Counted from the first letter of the stretch, positions 33,863-45,928 are shown. The stretch: 64,000 bases of DNA from Costus lasius (GCA_027563935.2 CM050449.1:75884556-75948555); one strand, 5' to 3'. Notes: generated by a model from the letters alone, not told the origin. Translations and numbers: made by a program.

Positions 33863-35686
33863 GGTGTTCGTTGCTGCAGGAATCTACAACAAGCAAGAAC
33901 AGCAAGGTCAGTATCAATGTTTCAGAATCAATCCAGGACTTAAGAAAGATTCTTTTTCTCACTATTTTGTCTGACTGAAAAATCCAGTAAACAGTCCGAA
34001 AGAGTAACACTCTTTTAGTGAGATGGGATCCAGATTTCATACTTGGTCTCCGCGTCCCGCTCAGGCGAGATAAGATGCACAGAGATGACAAGCACTAATT
34101 TCTGGTAGGCTGTCCCAGCCAATCGCCAACCCGTGCGATTCCCCTTCATCTTGGCAATCCAGCAGACTGTGCCAACTGAGTTGGTACAACACAGTCTCTG
34201 ATCCCAGAGATGGCTGCCTCCATGTGCTACCATATGCGCCACATATGTAGCCTACATGGTCAAGCTGACCCGACCTACTCCCTGGACCACCACGTGCTAT
34301 GCTGAGCAACGAGAGGGGATAAATCCCAACTCTGTAACACGCAGGTGTAATCCAGCACCGTCTGAAGATAGATGGACGTGCCCACTGAGTGGGTTCAACA
34401 CGGCTCCAACGATAATCAGAAAGGTGAGGTTTCGCGTCAGAAGGCTTATCGAGCTTGATATGTTAGCATTGGATTTTAACGGTCTTTTATCTTCTTACTA
34501 TCAGGCATATCCTATGGCTATAGCAGAAGATAAACTTAAACATGCAATTCTAATTATTAGCAATAAGTAGAAAGCATGATCTTATGTGGTAAAAGCCCAT
34601 GAACCCTAGTAAGACCTTAATTTACTTAAGTCTTCACTTGAGCTCCTTGGCATCTCATCTGGTCCAACCTAGGGCCCTAGCGCCAAGAGCACCTCAGGTG
34701 CGCCACCAGCTGAATGCCCCTTTGGGATGTGTGCATTTGTACTCTTGTCTAATCAAATACATTTGATCTATCTAGACAAGTTTGACTCGCAGGTCAATTA
34801 TACAATATCTAAATTAAAAATGTGATTCGCAGATCACAAATTAATTTACAAAATTGAATCCAGGCACGCAGGCCCCAGCACAGCACACATTTAACATGGG
34901 CAGCCCACATAAGACTAAATAGACAATCATCATGGCATCAATCAACATGTGATCCAATCATTTTGAAATTAAAAGTTTTGAAAACCCCATGGCATCAATT
35001 TTAATTTCCTTAGGTGTCCTACAACCTTACAATGGTCCATTGATAGGGATCCACTCATCCATCTAGTCAGATCCTTTGCCCTTGCATGCACCGAGTCCTA
35101 ACTGACTCGAGTTGACCTAATGGTCAACCATGCATGCGCCAAGGGCTGAACCACCCTCATGAGTTTTGGCAAGCGGGTGTGACCCCGGGCCTAACTCAAG
35201 TGTGTTCAGTAGTTGTCCCAACCAGACCTCGCTACACACCTTTGATGCAGTTAACCTATAGCCACCTTGTGCTTGCGCACAGGTGCTATCTGGTCAACCC
35301 ATCTAGGCTGTCAGATGGTCTGATCAGACTAATGGATCTAACCTAGAGGTGACTTCAACCCCATCAACCCATCTAAGGATTTATGGTAGGTGCCACTTAG
35401 GTCTAGTGAGGCGCGCAAGAGTTTTGTTTTGTCAAAAACAATATGTAAGAAGCGCCAATTAAACATGAGCCAACAATTACATTTGTAGAGTCCCCTTCAA
35501 GGGGGAGCGCAACTTTGTAGAGTCCCCTTCAAGGGGGAGCGCAACTTTGACAACAACAAACAACAAGCACCTATACATGCGGCAACAAACATCATGAATC
35601 TTTTATGAACTTGCGCATGTAACCAACCCTAGATCTAAGCATAACATGGATCACAACAGCAAACATAATAGCATGCAATGAGCCAA
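33863..35686 (-). other. 5' leader of B2
   Basis: About 1.8 kb, colinear with the B1 leader near gag and more diverged near the PBS. No gene recognised. Confidence 0.8.
35485..35548 (-). repeat. 32-bp tandem duplication with hairpin in B2 leader
   Basis: Two identical 32-bp units containing TCCCCTTCAAGGGGGA, about 140-200 nt inside the PBS. Confidence 0.8.
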
Positions 35687-35698
35687 GCTCTGATACCA
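35687..35698 (-). other. Primer-binding site of B2
   Basis: TGGTATCAGAGC on the minus strand, two bases from the 5' LTR; initiator tRNA-Met type. Confidence 0.92.
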
Positions 35699-35700
35699 AT

Positions 35701-37398
35701 TGAAGGAACCCCTAAGGAAGGGGGCAAAAACCCTAAGCATGGCGCAAATAAAATGTATGCAAGCGGAAGCAAGGGTTTGAAGGGTTTGAAGAACCGTTGC
35801 ATGCCATATATTCAACTATCATGGATTGATAAGAAGAAGGGGAGATCCATACCAATGCCATAGGCTTGGAAATCGGCTTGGATGAAGAGAACAAGTTAGG
35901 TCTCCTCCACAAGTCCACACACAAGATGAGGGATGGCTACCCTTTAGGATCTTCCTTGTGCTAGCAAGAGATCCCCTTTCGGTCCTTGTCGTGTGGGATG
36001 ATGAGATGTCCCTTTTTCGAGAGCTTCTCTTGGATGAACCATCCTCTCTTCGTCAACCACCAACGAAAGAGCTAGGCGTTGAAAAGAAAAACACTCAACG
36101 CATAAGCGTTTTAGCATTGAAGCAAAACCGGCCTTGATGACTTTCCATAAATGGAAGTCAATCAAGCCTTGCGTTCAATCCAACCCAAAACGCATATGGC
36201 TTTGAACCAAGCGTTCACCCTTGTGAACCGGTTCAAGCCAAATCATCCAATCGGCTTTGGTTCATTAAACCAAACCAAAATAGCTCAAGCCATTTGGTCT
36301 AGACCAAATCGAACCCCAAGGCTCATGATCTAACCATTCATCTCCTGATGCCCCTGATCTCTCCGATCTAGCATCACCTCTCTCGATCGAAGCTTACCGA
36401 TCTCAAGCCCTAATCAATCAAACATGATCAGACCAGATCTCACTTACAATCAGAGATTAAATCCCTTTAATCTGAACTCAAAGAATCCAGTCCACACGAT
36501 CTGACTCAAGTAAGCCATATCATCAAATTGTGCGACCCTGAGGGTTTCCCTTAAATGTCGGTAACGATAACTTACGTTATCACGATCAGTGAGGGGTATC
36601 TAGCAACACATCACTGTCTCCCGATATAAAGGAAAGAGTCTTCCAAGACTACTCCCAAACCATTGCACAAGTGTGACTCCATTCACAAGGCATACATGTG
36701 TCCTTTGCCACTGGATGTTCTTATTGGACAAGCGGGTCAAGCTTGTAACTCCAATACGATGAGCATGAGTAGATCAGATGCACATTGTCATCTGGGTATG
36801 GCCATACACTATCTCAATCATCTCATATAGGGGGCCCAGTAGAACATCACACTCCTTAAACAAGGAGACGGCAATCCTATGTCTATCACTAGTGCCCTAA
36901 CCTGATTCAAGCCCACCATCCAAGATAGTCTATAATCATTATGTTTCAAATGATATTGAACTACCTCAAGACAATGACAATCATCATTTAGAAACACAAG
37001 CGATCTCAAGTCAGAGGACATGTGCCACTTGCTGCTTACAAGGATCATTCACATTGTGACAAGCAATGGAATATCCCAGTAGGGTCTGTCCAGTACATCC
37101 AATGTACCCATGAGTCTACATCTTATTTCATGCTCGAAGCATCCTATAAGATCAGCACTCATATTAGTCTCAATCATATCAAGGCTGTCTCATGTTCACC
37201 AAGATATCTCGACTAAGGACTTACAGCCTGTCAGCCTAGCTGAACAGCTTTGAGACATTATCCAGAAGTACACTTATTACAGCAGACAAGGTAACAACCT
37301 GAATAATAACCATGCCTTTTATAAACTTAAGAGTTTCTTACATGATACTTATACAATCCCAAGGCCTCAAACATTAGCCTTAAGGGCATACCCCAACA
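35701..37398 (-). repeat. 5' LTR of B2
   Basis: Pairs with 28260-29957 at equal length. It carries the hairpin at 36566-36581. Confidence 0.93.
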
Positions 37399-37403
37399 TG
37401 AAG
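37399..37403. repeat. Target-site duplication of B2, right copy
   Basis: TGAAG, matching 28255-28259. Confidence 0.88.
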
Positions 37404-39040
37404 GAGATGCCGCCAAGCTCAAGTCACACTTACGCCAAGAGAACAAGAGGAAGAAGCTTGCGGCTATGTAATGGAAGAAGAACTTGCATCACTTGGTGTT
37501 GCTCTCGCCAATAGATGTTCACGCCAAGTGCTTACTTTTTGCTCTCGCATATGTGGTCACATATATTAGAGCAAGGAGCGGCAACATAAGGGTGTAGGCG
37601 CAACTCATGAAAGGATATGCGGCTAGGGTATAGTGGGAGGGAGCAATTAGGGTTAGAGGTATGGAAAGTCTCCAAGACTTTTTCATAAACCTCTTCCCCT
37701 CTTCCATATGTGACAAAGACCTTTCAAAGAAGTTCATCTAGCCATATCAGCCCCAAGACTTGCCATAGTGGCAAACATACCATCCAAGGAACAAAGGGGA
37801 GGCACTAATTGCTTCCTTATGAAGCAAATTGCGCCAACTCCTCTCAATTATGCCCATAGGCACCAATGGGGGGAGATTTCTCCCCATTATACCCTTAAGC
37901 CCAATTGTCTCTTCATCACAACTTGTTATTGGGCCTTATTTGGTAATGAGCTAGCCCAAACTTCATTACATTAGTTGATTAAACGATTAGATCCAATCCA
38001 ATGCAACCCTAACTCAAATGTGACCAACCATGGTCAAATTTGGGTCAACCTGCCAAAAATGAAGTTTGGCTCCAAAAAGTTTCTTCCATCTCATCAAGCC
38101 CATTGGCGCTGGTGAAATCTCCCAAATAAATCCGAGCTATCCAATAACTCAATCACAAGGCTTCCCGATCAACACGAGAACTCAAGTATCAAGGTGTGCG
38201 ACCCTGTAGGTTCCTCTGACGTTGGCAGTGATGACCTAAGATCATCACAAGCAGTGAGTGGCACCTAGGAGTGCATTGCTGCTACCCAAGTCATTGGAAT
38301 GGATGTCGATATCGACATCTCCATCATCGCACCAAGGTACGGATGCATTACAGTCTCTTTGCCGAATTGATATCCAATTGGATAAGTGTGTGACCACTTG
38401 TTTTTACCCAATCTCATGGTTATGACTAAATTAGGATCGCACCTGGGTATGACCATACACTTTTAGTCATAGAACAATAGGGGGCCCCATGGATATCAAG
38501 CTTCCCTCAGGAAGGGGCAAATCCTCTATCTGTACATTGACCTTCACATATGGGTCATGACATACTTAATGACAACCATTATGACCTCCCAACAATGGTG
38601 AGGTGTTAGGTTGTATCAAAACATGTCCCTAACCATACAGAAGAGTCAATGACCTCAAGTCAAAGGATCAATGCATCTCCTGTCACATGTGTGAGGATAA
38701 CTCATGACACCAAGTCATTACCTCACAGCGGGTCGGTCCAGTATATCCACCACTGATATACCCATATGTCTGTGTTAGCACCTCATGACTAACCAGCCCA
38801 CACACCAGTCTCACAAGTGCTAGAGTTGTCCCATATCTACAAAAGGTACATTAACTGGGACAAGAGTTTGAGCACAGATCCAATCTGTCTCCAGGGACAT
38901 ATTATCATGTAAGAACACAATTGCAGGTGTAAACTAAGCATGATATCGACAATGCCAGAATGATATATTTAAGAAATATCAATATTAAATAGTATAAAAG
39001 ATAGACCAAAACTAGGTCTAAAGGCATAAACACCAATAAT
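37404..39040 (-). repeat. C2 3' LTR, proximal part
   Basis: Continues the C2 LTR after B2. Minus-strand LTR start is at 39040, here TATTGGTG instead of TGTTGGTG. It contains the C-family hairpin at 38228-38248, a 9-bp stem with a TTA loop. Total LTR without B2 is about 1977 bp. Confidence 0.85.
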
Positions 39041-39061
39041 CTCCCACTTGCACTTAGACCT

Positions 39062-39652
39062 AGAGGTTGAGGAACCTCAACCCCATATCCCTCGTATGAC
39101 CATCATGCTTCTATTACGCCAAAGCATTGGTAAGTGGGTCTGCTAGATTGTTCTCTGTATCAACTCTGCTAATCTTGACATCACCTCGGTCAATGATCTC
39201 TCTAATCAGGTGAAATCTCCTGAGTATGTGTTTGGACCTTTGATGAGACCGTGGTTCCTTTACCTATGTAATAGCCCCATTGTTGTCACAATAGAGCTCA
39301 ATGGCATCCACAGTAGTTGGAACCACCTGAAGATCAGAAATGAACTTCCTTATCCAAACGGCTTCTTTAGCTGCCATAGAAGTTGTGACATACTCAGCCT
39401 CATTTATAGAATCAGCTATGGTGGATTGCTTAAAGATTTTTCAGTAAATAGCGCCTCCATTCATCTTGAACATATAGCCTGCCTGCGATCTGAAGTCGTC
39501 AGGGTCAGACTACAACGACGCATCAGTGTAGCCCTAAACATTGAGCTCTTCATGTCCCCCATAGACCAAGAACAAATCCTTAGTTCTTCTTAGATACTTT
39601 AGGTTGTTCTTTACAGCCACTTAGTGTTGCAGACCTGAATTGGATTGGTGTT
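39062..39652 (-). pseudogene. C2 pol C-terminal remnant (end of RT, RNase H)
   Basis: Minus-strand remains of the RNase H end of a family C polyprotein. It reads from a block like the HWVAVKNILKYL of C1 near 39630 down to the LRFLNL end and TAG at 39062-39064. The YTDAS, TEAEYV and LADPL-type regions can be followed, but several stops and single-base losses break the frame. The PPT and LTR follow at once. The upstream part of pol is absent: sequence changes to A2 at about 39653. Confidence 0.82.
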
Positions 39653-41048
39653 GCGGCTAGCCTTTCTCTCCGAAGAGAACATGGCACGTGTGGCCATCTC
39701 TTCGGACAAGGATGATGAGCCAGACTTTACCTCTTGCGGTAAGGGCAGGAGCACTAGGGCTTCTGGCTCTAAATCACAAAGGAAGAAGTAGCTTCCCCTA
39801 TGCCCAACATCCCACTGACTCCTCTCACATACATGGCTTCGCATAGAGGACTATGCAATATATAGAATGGGTGAGCTGTCTCCTCTATTGTTCTTTATCT
39901 GCTGCTGCCATTTGACTTATTACTTATGCTAGTTCATGTTCTCGATGTTTAACTTTGACTGACTACTCGTTTATTAGCATTGTACTTATCGACCACCATT
40001 TGAGGGCCTGGTCTCATCTCGGGCCCCTTGACTGTGATGTGTAATATTTGAATTTCTTCCATGCATTGTCCTAGTATTTTATGATGATACCTATTATTTT
40101 GATGTTAATCTGTGAATGGGTTATGCATGCTATATCATCTGGTTACATTTTGAGGTTATGGTTCAAAGTTTTGTTATCTGTCTACCATGCTTTAGTACAA
40201 TAGTTTTCATCCTATGATAGCTAGGTCTGATCATTGAGTTTGAATTCATGTTTGGTTTGAAATAATCATGATTCGTTGAATGCAACATTTGATTAGAAAA
40301 TATTCTGTGATCGTATCCGTTGACTCTATGATTTTGAAACCTTATGATTTGGGTTGCTCTAGACTGTTTATTAGTGGGTCAAATATTTCTGGGAATGTTT
40401 AAATAATATATGCCGATAGTATGCATGTAAATTCATATTGAGTTACGCGCCTACTTATTCATTCCTTGAAGTCCTTTCTCTTGTTGGGAGAAAACTACAT
40501 TGGTAATATGTTGAAAAGCTTTATCTGCACCTCCAATTTTGTGATTCCATTTTTTTTTAAAAAAAACTCTTAGATTCCTCTACTTGGCACTGCGAAAAAT
40601 TAGCAGTGGTACCTATGAACATGAGTTGAAATATAAGAGAGACTCCTCTACTTGGCATTATGAAAAATTGGCAGTGGTACCTACAAACATGAGTTGAAGT
40701 TTGATATCATTATTAGCCATTGGAGCTTTACATTCTAACTGAAACATTTGAGTTGATCCCAACATGTAGATTTTGATGGATTGGATTAGCATGAGTAATG
40801 TGTATGCTTAATCGAGTTTTCTGTCACTACTGGCTAAGTTCCTTGACTTCTGAAATTGTGGGATCAAACCACTGAACATTCAATGACACATGATCACTTG
40901 GTTTCTTCTGATTAGATGATGGATATCTAGTACATGTTTTCTGATTTGGATGCACGTTTTCAACCAAAATAATTACTCTCATACCTTTCATGCAATTCAC
41001 TTATTTTATTGGTTGAGGACAAGCAAAGATTTTAGTGTGGGAGTATTT
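39653..41048 (+). other. A2 internal 3' noncoding region
   Basis: No clear gene. A short frame around 39680-39797 (MARVAISSDKDDEPDF) may be a decayed protein start, but I cannot name it. A 73-bp direct duplication at about 40572-40700 contains the stem-loop block twice. It ends with TTTAGTGTGGGAG, a PPT-like run, before the LTR. Confidence 0.6.
40588..40608 (+). other. Athila 3'-region stem-loop, A2 copy
   Basis: CACTGC, nine bases, GCAGTG: a 6-bp stem, between CTACTTGG and GTACC. The duplicated copy at 40656-40676 has lost pairing in its left arm. Confidence 0.5.
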
Positions 41049-42476
41049 GATGCCTTGCATTTTAATAAAAATTTTTAGTGTTATTTCATCTAAAATTTAG
41101 GCCTATTTTAATGTTTTTATACTCTGTTTAGACTTGTTAGCTTGATTGCTTCGAAATCTTCACTTTTTCTCGTTCTTCTAGAACTTCAGATAAAATCACT
41201 CAATTTTGAAGTCTTTTGAAGATTCTAAATTCATGGGGTGATTCATCATGATGAGACGAGACGACACGTCAAATTTGGGCCCGATCTGAGATACTTTAAA
41301 AAATACGACCAAGTGAACCCGGTGGGGTTCATCGGTGCTTTCGCAGATGATTGAAAGTCCACATAACACTTCACTAGTAGGTGAACCCGGTGTGGTTCAC
41401 CGGTGCTTTTCACCTGAAAGAACTGCATAGTAAACTACACCACCTGGTGAACCCCACGGGTTCACCCGTGATCGTAACCCTGCAGTCCTACCTTCACTCG
41501 ATTTTCTTTTAATTTTGAGCCCTAGAGAAGTCCAAAGAAGTCAAGAAGAGACGTTTTGGAAAGCTAACAGAGAGGCAAATCCAAAGAATATAAAAGCCCC
41601 TTCTCATATTTCCAAATCATTGAGAAATCGGTGGACGGAGCGGCTAGGGCAAATGAAAGAGGAAACAACATGTTTCGGGGGCGATTTCTAGAGATTGGAG
41701 CATCACATCTTCACGATTTTTAGAGATCTTGCTCGGTTCATCCTCTCCTTCCTCTCAAAAATGCTTTGTAATAATTTTCCTAACTTTTTAGAGAGATCCA
41801 TATGAGCTTTCATGTCGATTGTAGCATAAACCCCTTTTTCGAAACTTTGTTGAAGCCCACTTACGACTTCTTTCATGCTTTTTTAATTTAATTCTGTTAT
41901 TTGGATGTTCATATGAGTATATTTTACCTTGCTGCGTTTATTCCATGATGTTGCTTTGGCTGCGTAATATCATGTTTTAGCCGACGCGATCCATACCGAG
42001 AGGAGGCTCATGGTGGTGGAACCCCTAGGTAAAACTTGTGAATCCAGGACACGAGAGTGCATGGTTTTCACTCGAGGGTAACATAATTTTCCATAGAACT
42101 CATCGGGTTTATCTGTAATGATCCACGTGAGAGTAGGAGGTTGTTCCAGATTAGCACCAAGGTGGACCACCGAGAGGGGGCATCCAGCAACTTAGGAAAT
42201 ATTCCATATGCAAAATTATGAACTCTTGTAATAGATCATCTTTATCGCATGTAAGATTCGTTAGTGTGGTGGATACCAAAGTTCTGATCTCTCTCTTATA
42301 GATACCCTCCTCACTGTTGCATTTAATTTCTTGTTTTCGATTGAAGACTGCAAAAACCTTGTCTTGATTTGCTTAGCTATTGAAACTTAGACTTTCTAGT
42401 ACTTAACCTTGTTCCCTGTGGGTTCGACAACCTTTTATATTGCTTCGACATAATCGTGCACTTGTGGGACGTGTCA
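41049..42476 (+). repeat. 3' LTR of A2
   Basis: Begins TGATGCCTTGC after a PPT-like run and ends near GACGTGTCA. The tail CCCTGTGGGTTCGACAACC and CACTTGTGGGAC is typical of Athila/Tat LTR ends. Length is about 1428 bp. The mate LTR is not in the window, so the exact end is uncertain. Confidence 0.6.
41313..41480 (+). repeat. Dyad-headed tandem repeats in A2 LTR
   Basis: Units start at 41313, 41381 and 41457 (periods 68 and 76). Each begins with GTGAACCC followed by a GGTTCACC-type inverted half. The layout parallels the 72-bp array of G1 although the sequence is unrelated. Confidence 0.65.
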
Positions 42477-42957
42477 GGCCCTGACTCAGAAGTTCATTTC
42501 TAGCCTTATAAGAAGTAAATCCCACCACCTCCGGTGGTTCATGTTCGCCGATTTTCAAAAGTTCTTGTGTGTTTTCGCTAAGTCTTGCCTTCATTTCTCC
42601 TTCACCGACAAGTATCCGTACATTGGAGGTGTGGACGATTTTCTACTCTTTGGTGCGTTTTAGGATCATAGGCGGGCGAGCTGAGCCCCAAGAAACCACT
42701 GCCCCCAAATACCTGCTGTGCTTAAAATTTGCCAAGAGGTTAGTGCATAAATTTCATAGTTCTAATTGCCGTGGTTTTCTCTTGCATTTTGTGTTGCCTT
42801 GAAACGAGCTTGTCGCTGGTTTCTTCGTGCTTTCTTGCTGCATTTTCTTAGCATTTTAACTTCCCTCATCTCAAGACCCTCTCTCATTTTTTGCACATCA
42901 TGTAAACAATAGAGTACAGCACTATGGACCAACCCACCTACGTAGCTTCATTATTTC

Positions 42958-42969
42958 TGGTATCAAAGG
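42958..42969 (+). other. Possible G2 primer-binding site
   Basis: TGGTATCAAAGG differs from the initiator tRNA-Met type site TGGTATCAGAGC by two bases. It lies about 230 bp before the first gag-like sequence. Confidence 0.4.
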
Positions 42970-43184
42970 AGTTGTGCGTTCAATTCTTATTGTTTGCACA
43001 GTCCAACTCTGTTGCATTGGCATATTTCAGAACAATTTTTAGGCGTTCCAGCATTCTGCACTTAGTGTGTCTTCCCTTGTTTGTGCATGCTGACTATAAG
43101 GTCATAAGTCATGTCTTCCTAATTTCCCGACATCATCCTCGAAACCTAATAGTCAGTCCAACCCTCAAAAGGGACTAGTGTCCA

Positions 43185-44360
43185 CTTAGAGTCATTGGCT
43201 GTGCTTACTGCACGAGTCGATGCACTCACCGTGCAATTGGACGCCCATAAGTTGTCCATAGAGACCGCAATCTAGCGACTCTTGGCTGGGTTCCGGGACC
43301 TCGCTTATCGTTTTAGTGTGTCGGAGCATTGTCGCCCTAACCAGGTTCAGTCCCTTCCATCTGCGCGTCTCGCCTCGACTAGAGAATTGGCCCCGGGTAG
43401 CGGCGCCCATTCAACGCCAACCCTTTCATGATGAATTAGGCTGACATAGGCCTTATGTGGCCCACGGAGACCCGGTTTATGAGGATGAGCCCTTTGACGA
43501 GGATGATGTTTGGGCCGCACATAGGCCCCCAGCCCAACCCCAGTACGAGCGAACCCGGGCGAGTGACGATTTTCGTCATTTTGTCTAGAACACCCCCGCA
43601 CCCTTCATGGGTGGTCTTGACCCCATGCAATTCCTGGATTGGGTTGCATTTGTCGACTCGTACATTGACTTGAGTGATTTTCCCCCACACCTACGTGTCC
43701 GGTATGTGCAAACCTTGCTCAAAGATCCTGTGCGTCTATATTGGCAAAATGTGGAGCACCAAAACGAGCAGCACGCTCTCCTGCCTATCACTCATTGGGA
43801 GGAAATGAAGTATCATCTCCGTGAATGATATGTACCCCCCTCATATAGGCAGCACCTTCTTGACCAGTATAGTGGCCTACACTAAGGATCGGGTACCGTA
43901 GAGGAGTATCGCTTAACTTTTGACACATTTCAACTTCGCTGCAACTTGCAAGAGGATCCTGAATTAGTCTTGTCTAGGTTTAAGAACGGGCTCCGCGCGG
44001 ACATTCGGCATGCCCTACCCACATACAAGATGGAAACGTTTGACCAAACCTTTCAGCGTGCTCAAGACATTGAGCAAGACCTCTATGCTGCGGCCCGATG
44101 CAGTGAGTTTGCCCTCCGCGGTGTCCACACTCTAGCGGACCCCTACATGTCCATCCTCCAGCTAACCGTCCCAAGTCACGTTCAGACCCGCATCCCACAC
44201 CAAATGCCCATAGCTCCCCACGACGTCCAGCCCTAGAGACCTCCGCCTCTCGCCCCACATGGGAGGAGAAGGGCAAGGCCCCAATCATTGGGTTGTCCAA
44301 TCGAGTACACTGTTACAATTGCCTACAACCGGCTCACTACTCTAGGGCGACCGTGTGGAG
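43185..44360 (+). pseudogene. G2 gag remnant
   Basis: A coiled N-terminal stretch (VLTARVDALTVQLDAHKL, near 43200) precedes a retrotransposon gag domain at 43607-44236: GGLDPMQFLDWVAFVD, ITHWEEMKYHLRE and EEDPELVLSRFKNGLR-like blocks in one frame. Stops break it near 43275, 43590, 43826 and 43883. A CCHC-like knuckle, CYNCLQPAHYSRAT, is near 44312 and has lost its last cysteine. No functional protein is expected. Confidence 0.75.
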
Positions 44361-44439
44361 CACGATGTTGAGGCCGAGTGCTACATGAGTGGCGACAAGT
44401 CGGGTCACCCCACCCTTGCGGCTGTGCGGTGCACCCTTG

Positions 44440-45456
44440 TCTAAACCTTACCCTCCGAGGATTGGAGGCACACAAGCATCTTCATGACTTACATCAAGTG
44501 CAACAGGCACTCGTGTAAGATTGTCATTAACGGGGGAAGTAGCCTGAATGTGGTCTCTAGGATTGCAATCACCTGCTTTGGTCTTCCGCTTCAGACTCAC
44601 CTGTAACCTTACTCGATCGCGTGGGTTGACAGATTCTGTCTTCCGGTCAACCACCGTTTCCAAGTTCCCATTGCTTTTGGGGACTACCGTGAGAAGGGGT
44701 GGTGCGACGTGGTAGCTATGGATGTCTCCCACGTCCTCTTAGAACGCCCTTGGCTATACGATAGGGATGTAGTTCACTATGGCCAGTGAAACACTTATGT
44801 GTTTCACCACAATGACTAGAAAATCCGTTTGATCACGACTCCGCCCAAGGAGCTGTGTGCATCCACTTCTAAGGGCTTGATTGTCCCTCCTCAATCCGCC
44901 CCTCCGGCACTAGCCGTTGTGTCCCTTATGCGCACCTCTGCGCTTATGCGTGAAGCCACCAAGTCCAGGATTGTCTACGCCTTGATGGTACGCGAGGCGC
45001 AGGTTCCATCCTTAACCGAGTTTGACGACATTAGTCCGAAGGACCTACCCCATGGACTCTCAATGCATAGGGAGATCTAGCATGCGATTGACCTTATTCT
45101 GAGAGCACCCCTCCAAAACTTGCCCCATCACCGACTTAACCCTACTAAGCACGCTGAACTGAAACGTCATGTGGATGAACTACTCACCAAGGGTTATATC
45201 CGCGAGAGTCTAAGTCCTTGTGCTGTTCCCACATTGCTCATGCCCAAGAAAGATGGGTCATAGGGCATGTGCATTGGAGCCTCTTGGTTCTCCAAGCGTG
45301 ACCTTCGCAGCGGATAGCACCAAGTTTGCATTCGCGAAGGTGATGAGTGAAAAATTGCCTTCAACACCAAGGATAGTCTTTATGAATGGCTTGTCATGCC
45401 ATTCGGGTTGTCCCAAGCCCCGTCCACCTTTATGAGGTTAATAAGTCAGGTCCTTA
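44440..45456 (+). pseudogene. G2 protease and RT start, interrupted by C3
   Basis: The protease stretch CKIVINGGSSLNVVS near 44515 carries asparagine (AAC, 44529-44531) where the catalytic aspartate is expected. It continues through VAMDVSHVLLERPWLYDRD. The RT N-terminus from about 45110 has [25 protein letters not shown] and LLMPKKDGS, then a deletion of roughly 35 codons relative to gypsy RTs, then DLRSG-x-[19 protein letters not shown]. Multiple stops are present. The frame ends at 45456 where the C3 LTR begins. The YxDD motif would lie beyond, outside the window. Confidence 0.75.
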
Positions 45457-45928
45457 TGTTGGTGTATATGCCCTAGGACCTAGTTTTGGTCAACTTATGT
45501 ACTACTTGACTTTGATATTTATATATCATTATGGCATTGTCATTATCTATGTTTGTTTACATCTGCGCGTATGTACTAACATGATAATGTCCCTGGAGAC
45601 AGATTGGATCTGTACTCGAACTATAGTCCCCAGTTGATGTACCTTAGTGGATATGGGACAGCTATGGTACTTGTGAGACTGGTATGTGGGCTGGTTAGGA
45701 CGCAAACACATGGGTATATCATTGGAGGATATACTGAATAGACCCGCTGTGAGGCTATGACTTGGTGTCATGAGTTATCCTCACAAGTGACAGGAGATGC
45801 ATTGATCCCTTGACTTGAGGTCATTGATCATTCTATATGGTTAGAGACTTGCTTTGATACAACCTAACACCTTGCCGTAGTTGGGAGGTCATAACGGTTG
45901 TCATTGAGCATGTCACGATCCATATGAG
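45457..45928 (+). repeat. C3 5' LTR, first part
   Basis: TGTTGGTGTATATGCCC start of the family C LTR, cut after 472 bp by B3. The last five bases (45924-45928, ATGAG) are the left B3 duplication. Confidence 0.9.
45924..45928. repeat. Target-site duplication of B3, left copy
   Basis: ATGAG, repeated at 55100-55104. The uninterrupted 3' LTR has a single copy at this point (near 62595). Confidence 0.9.

Larger units (their letters stand above)
28260..37398 (-). mobile_element. Intact copia element B2 inside the C2 LTR
   Basis: Complete 9139-bp minus-strand copia element with 1698-bp LTRs, perfect PBS, PPT and TGAAG duplication. I noticed two LTR differences (near 28770 and 29740 against 36211 and 37181). 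Its LTR sequence differs clearly from those of B1 and B3, so it comes from a distinct sublineage. Confidence 0.95.
27920..39652 (-). mobile_element. Copia element C2 (family C), 3' end, split by B2
   Basis: Minus-strand copy of family C keeping only its 3' LTR and the last 0.6 kb of pol. The LTR is split by B2 at 28260-37398. The pol end is cut at 39652, where Athila-like A2 sequence starts. Confidence 0.85.
39653..42476 (+). mobile_element. Athila-like element A2, 3' portion
   Basis: The 3' noncoding region (39653-41048) and 3' LTR (41049-42476) of a second gypsy element. Assigned as Athila-like because its 3' region shares with G1 the CTACTTGGCACTG stem-loop block and the GGACAAGCAAAG motif just before the LTR. 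No gag or pol remains. Confidence 0.6.
42477..45456 (+). mobile_element. Chromovirus-like Ty3/gypsy remnant G2 (CRM-like)
   Basis: Decayed gypsy element with possible LTR end, a PBS-like site (42958), gag, protease and the start of RT, cut by C3 at 45457. The RT blocks [14 protein letters not shown] and EWLVMPFGL resemble the CRM lineage of chromoviruses as I recall it. Base composition is more GC-rich than its neighbours. The right part would lie beyond the window. 42477-42957 has no gene and may be a truncated 5' LTR. Confidence 0.6.
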
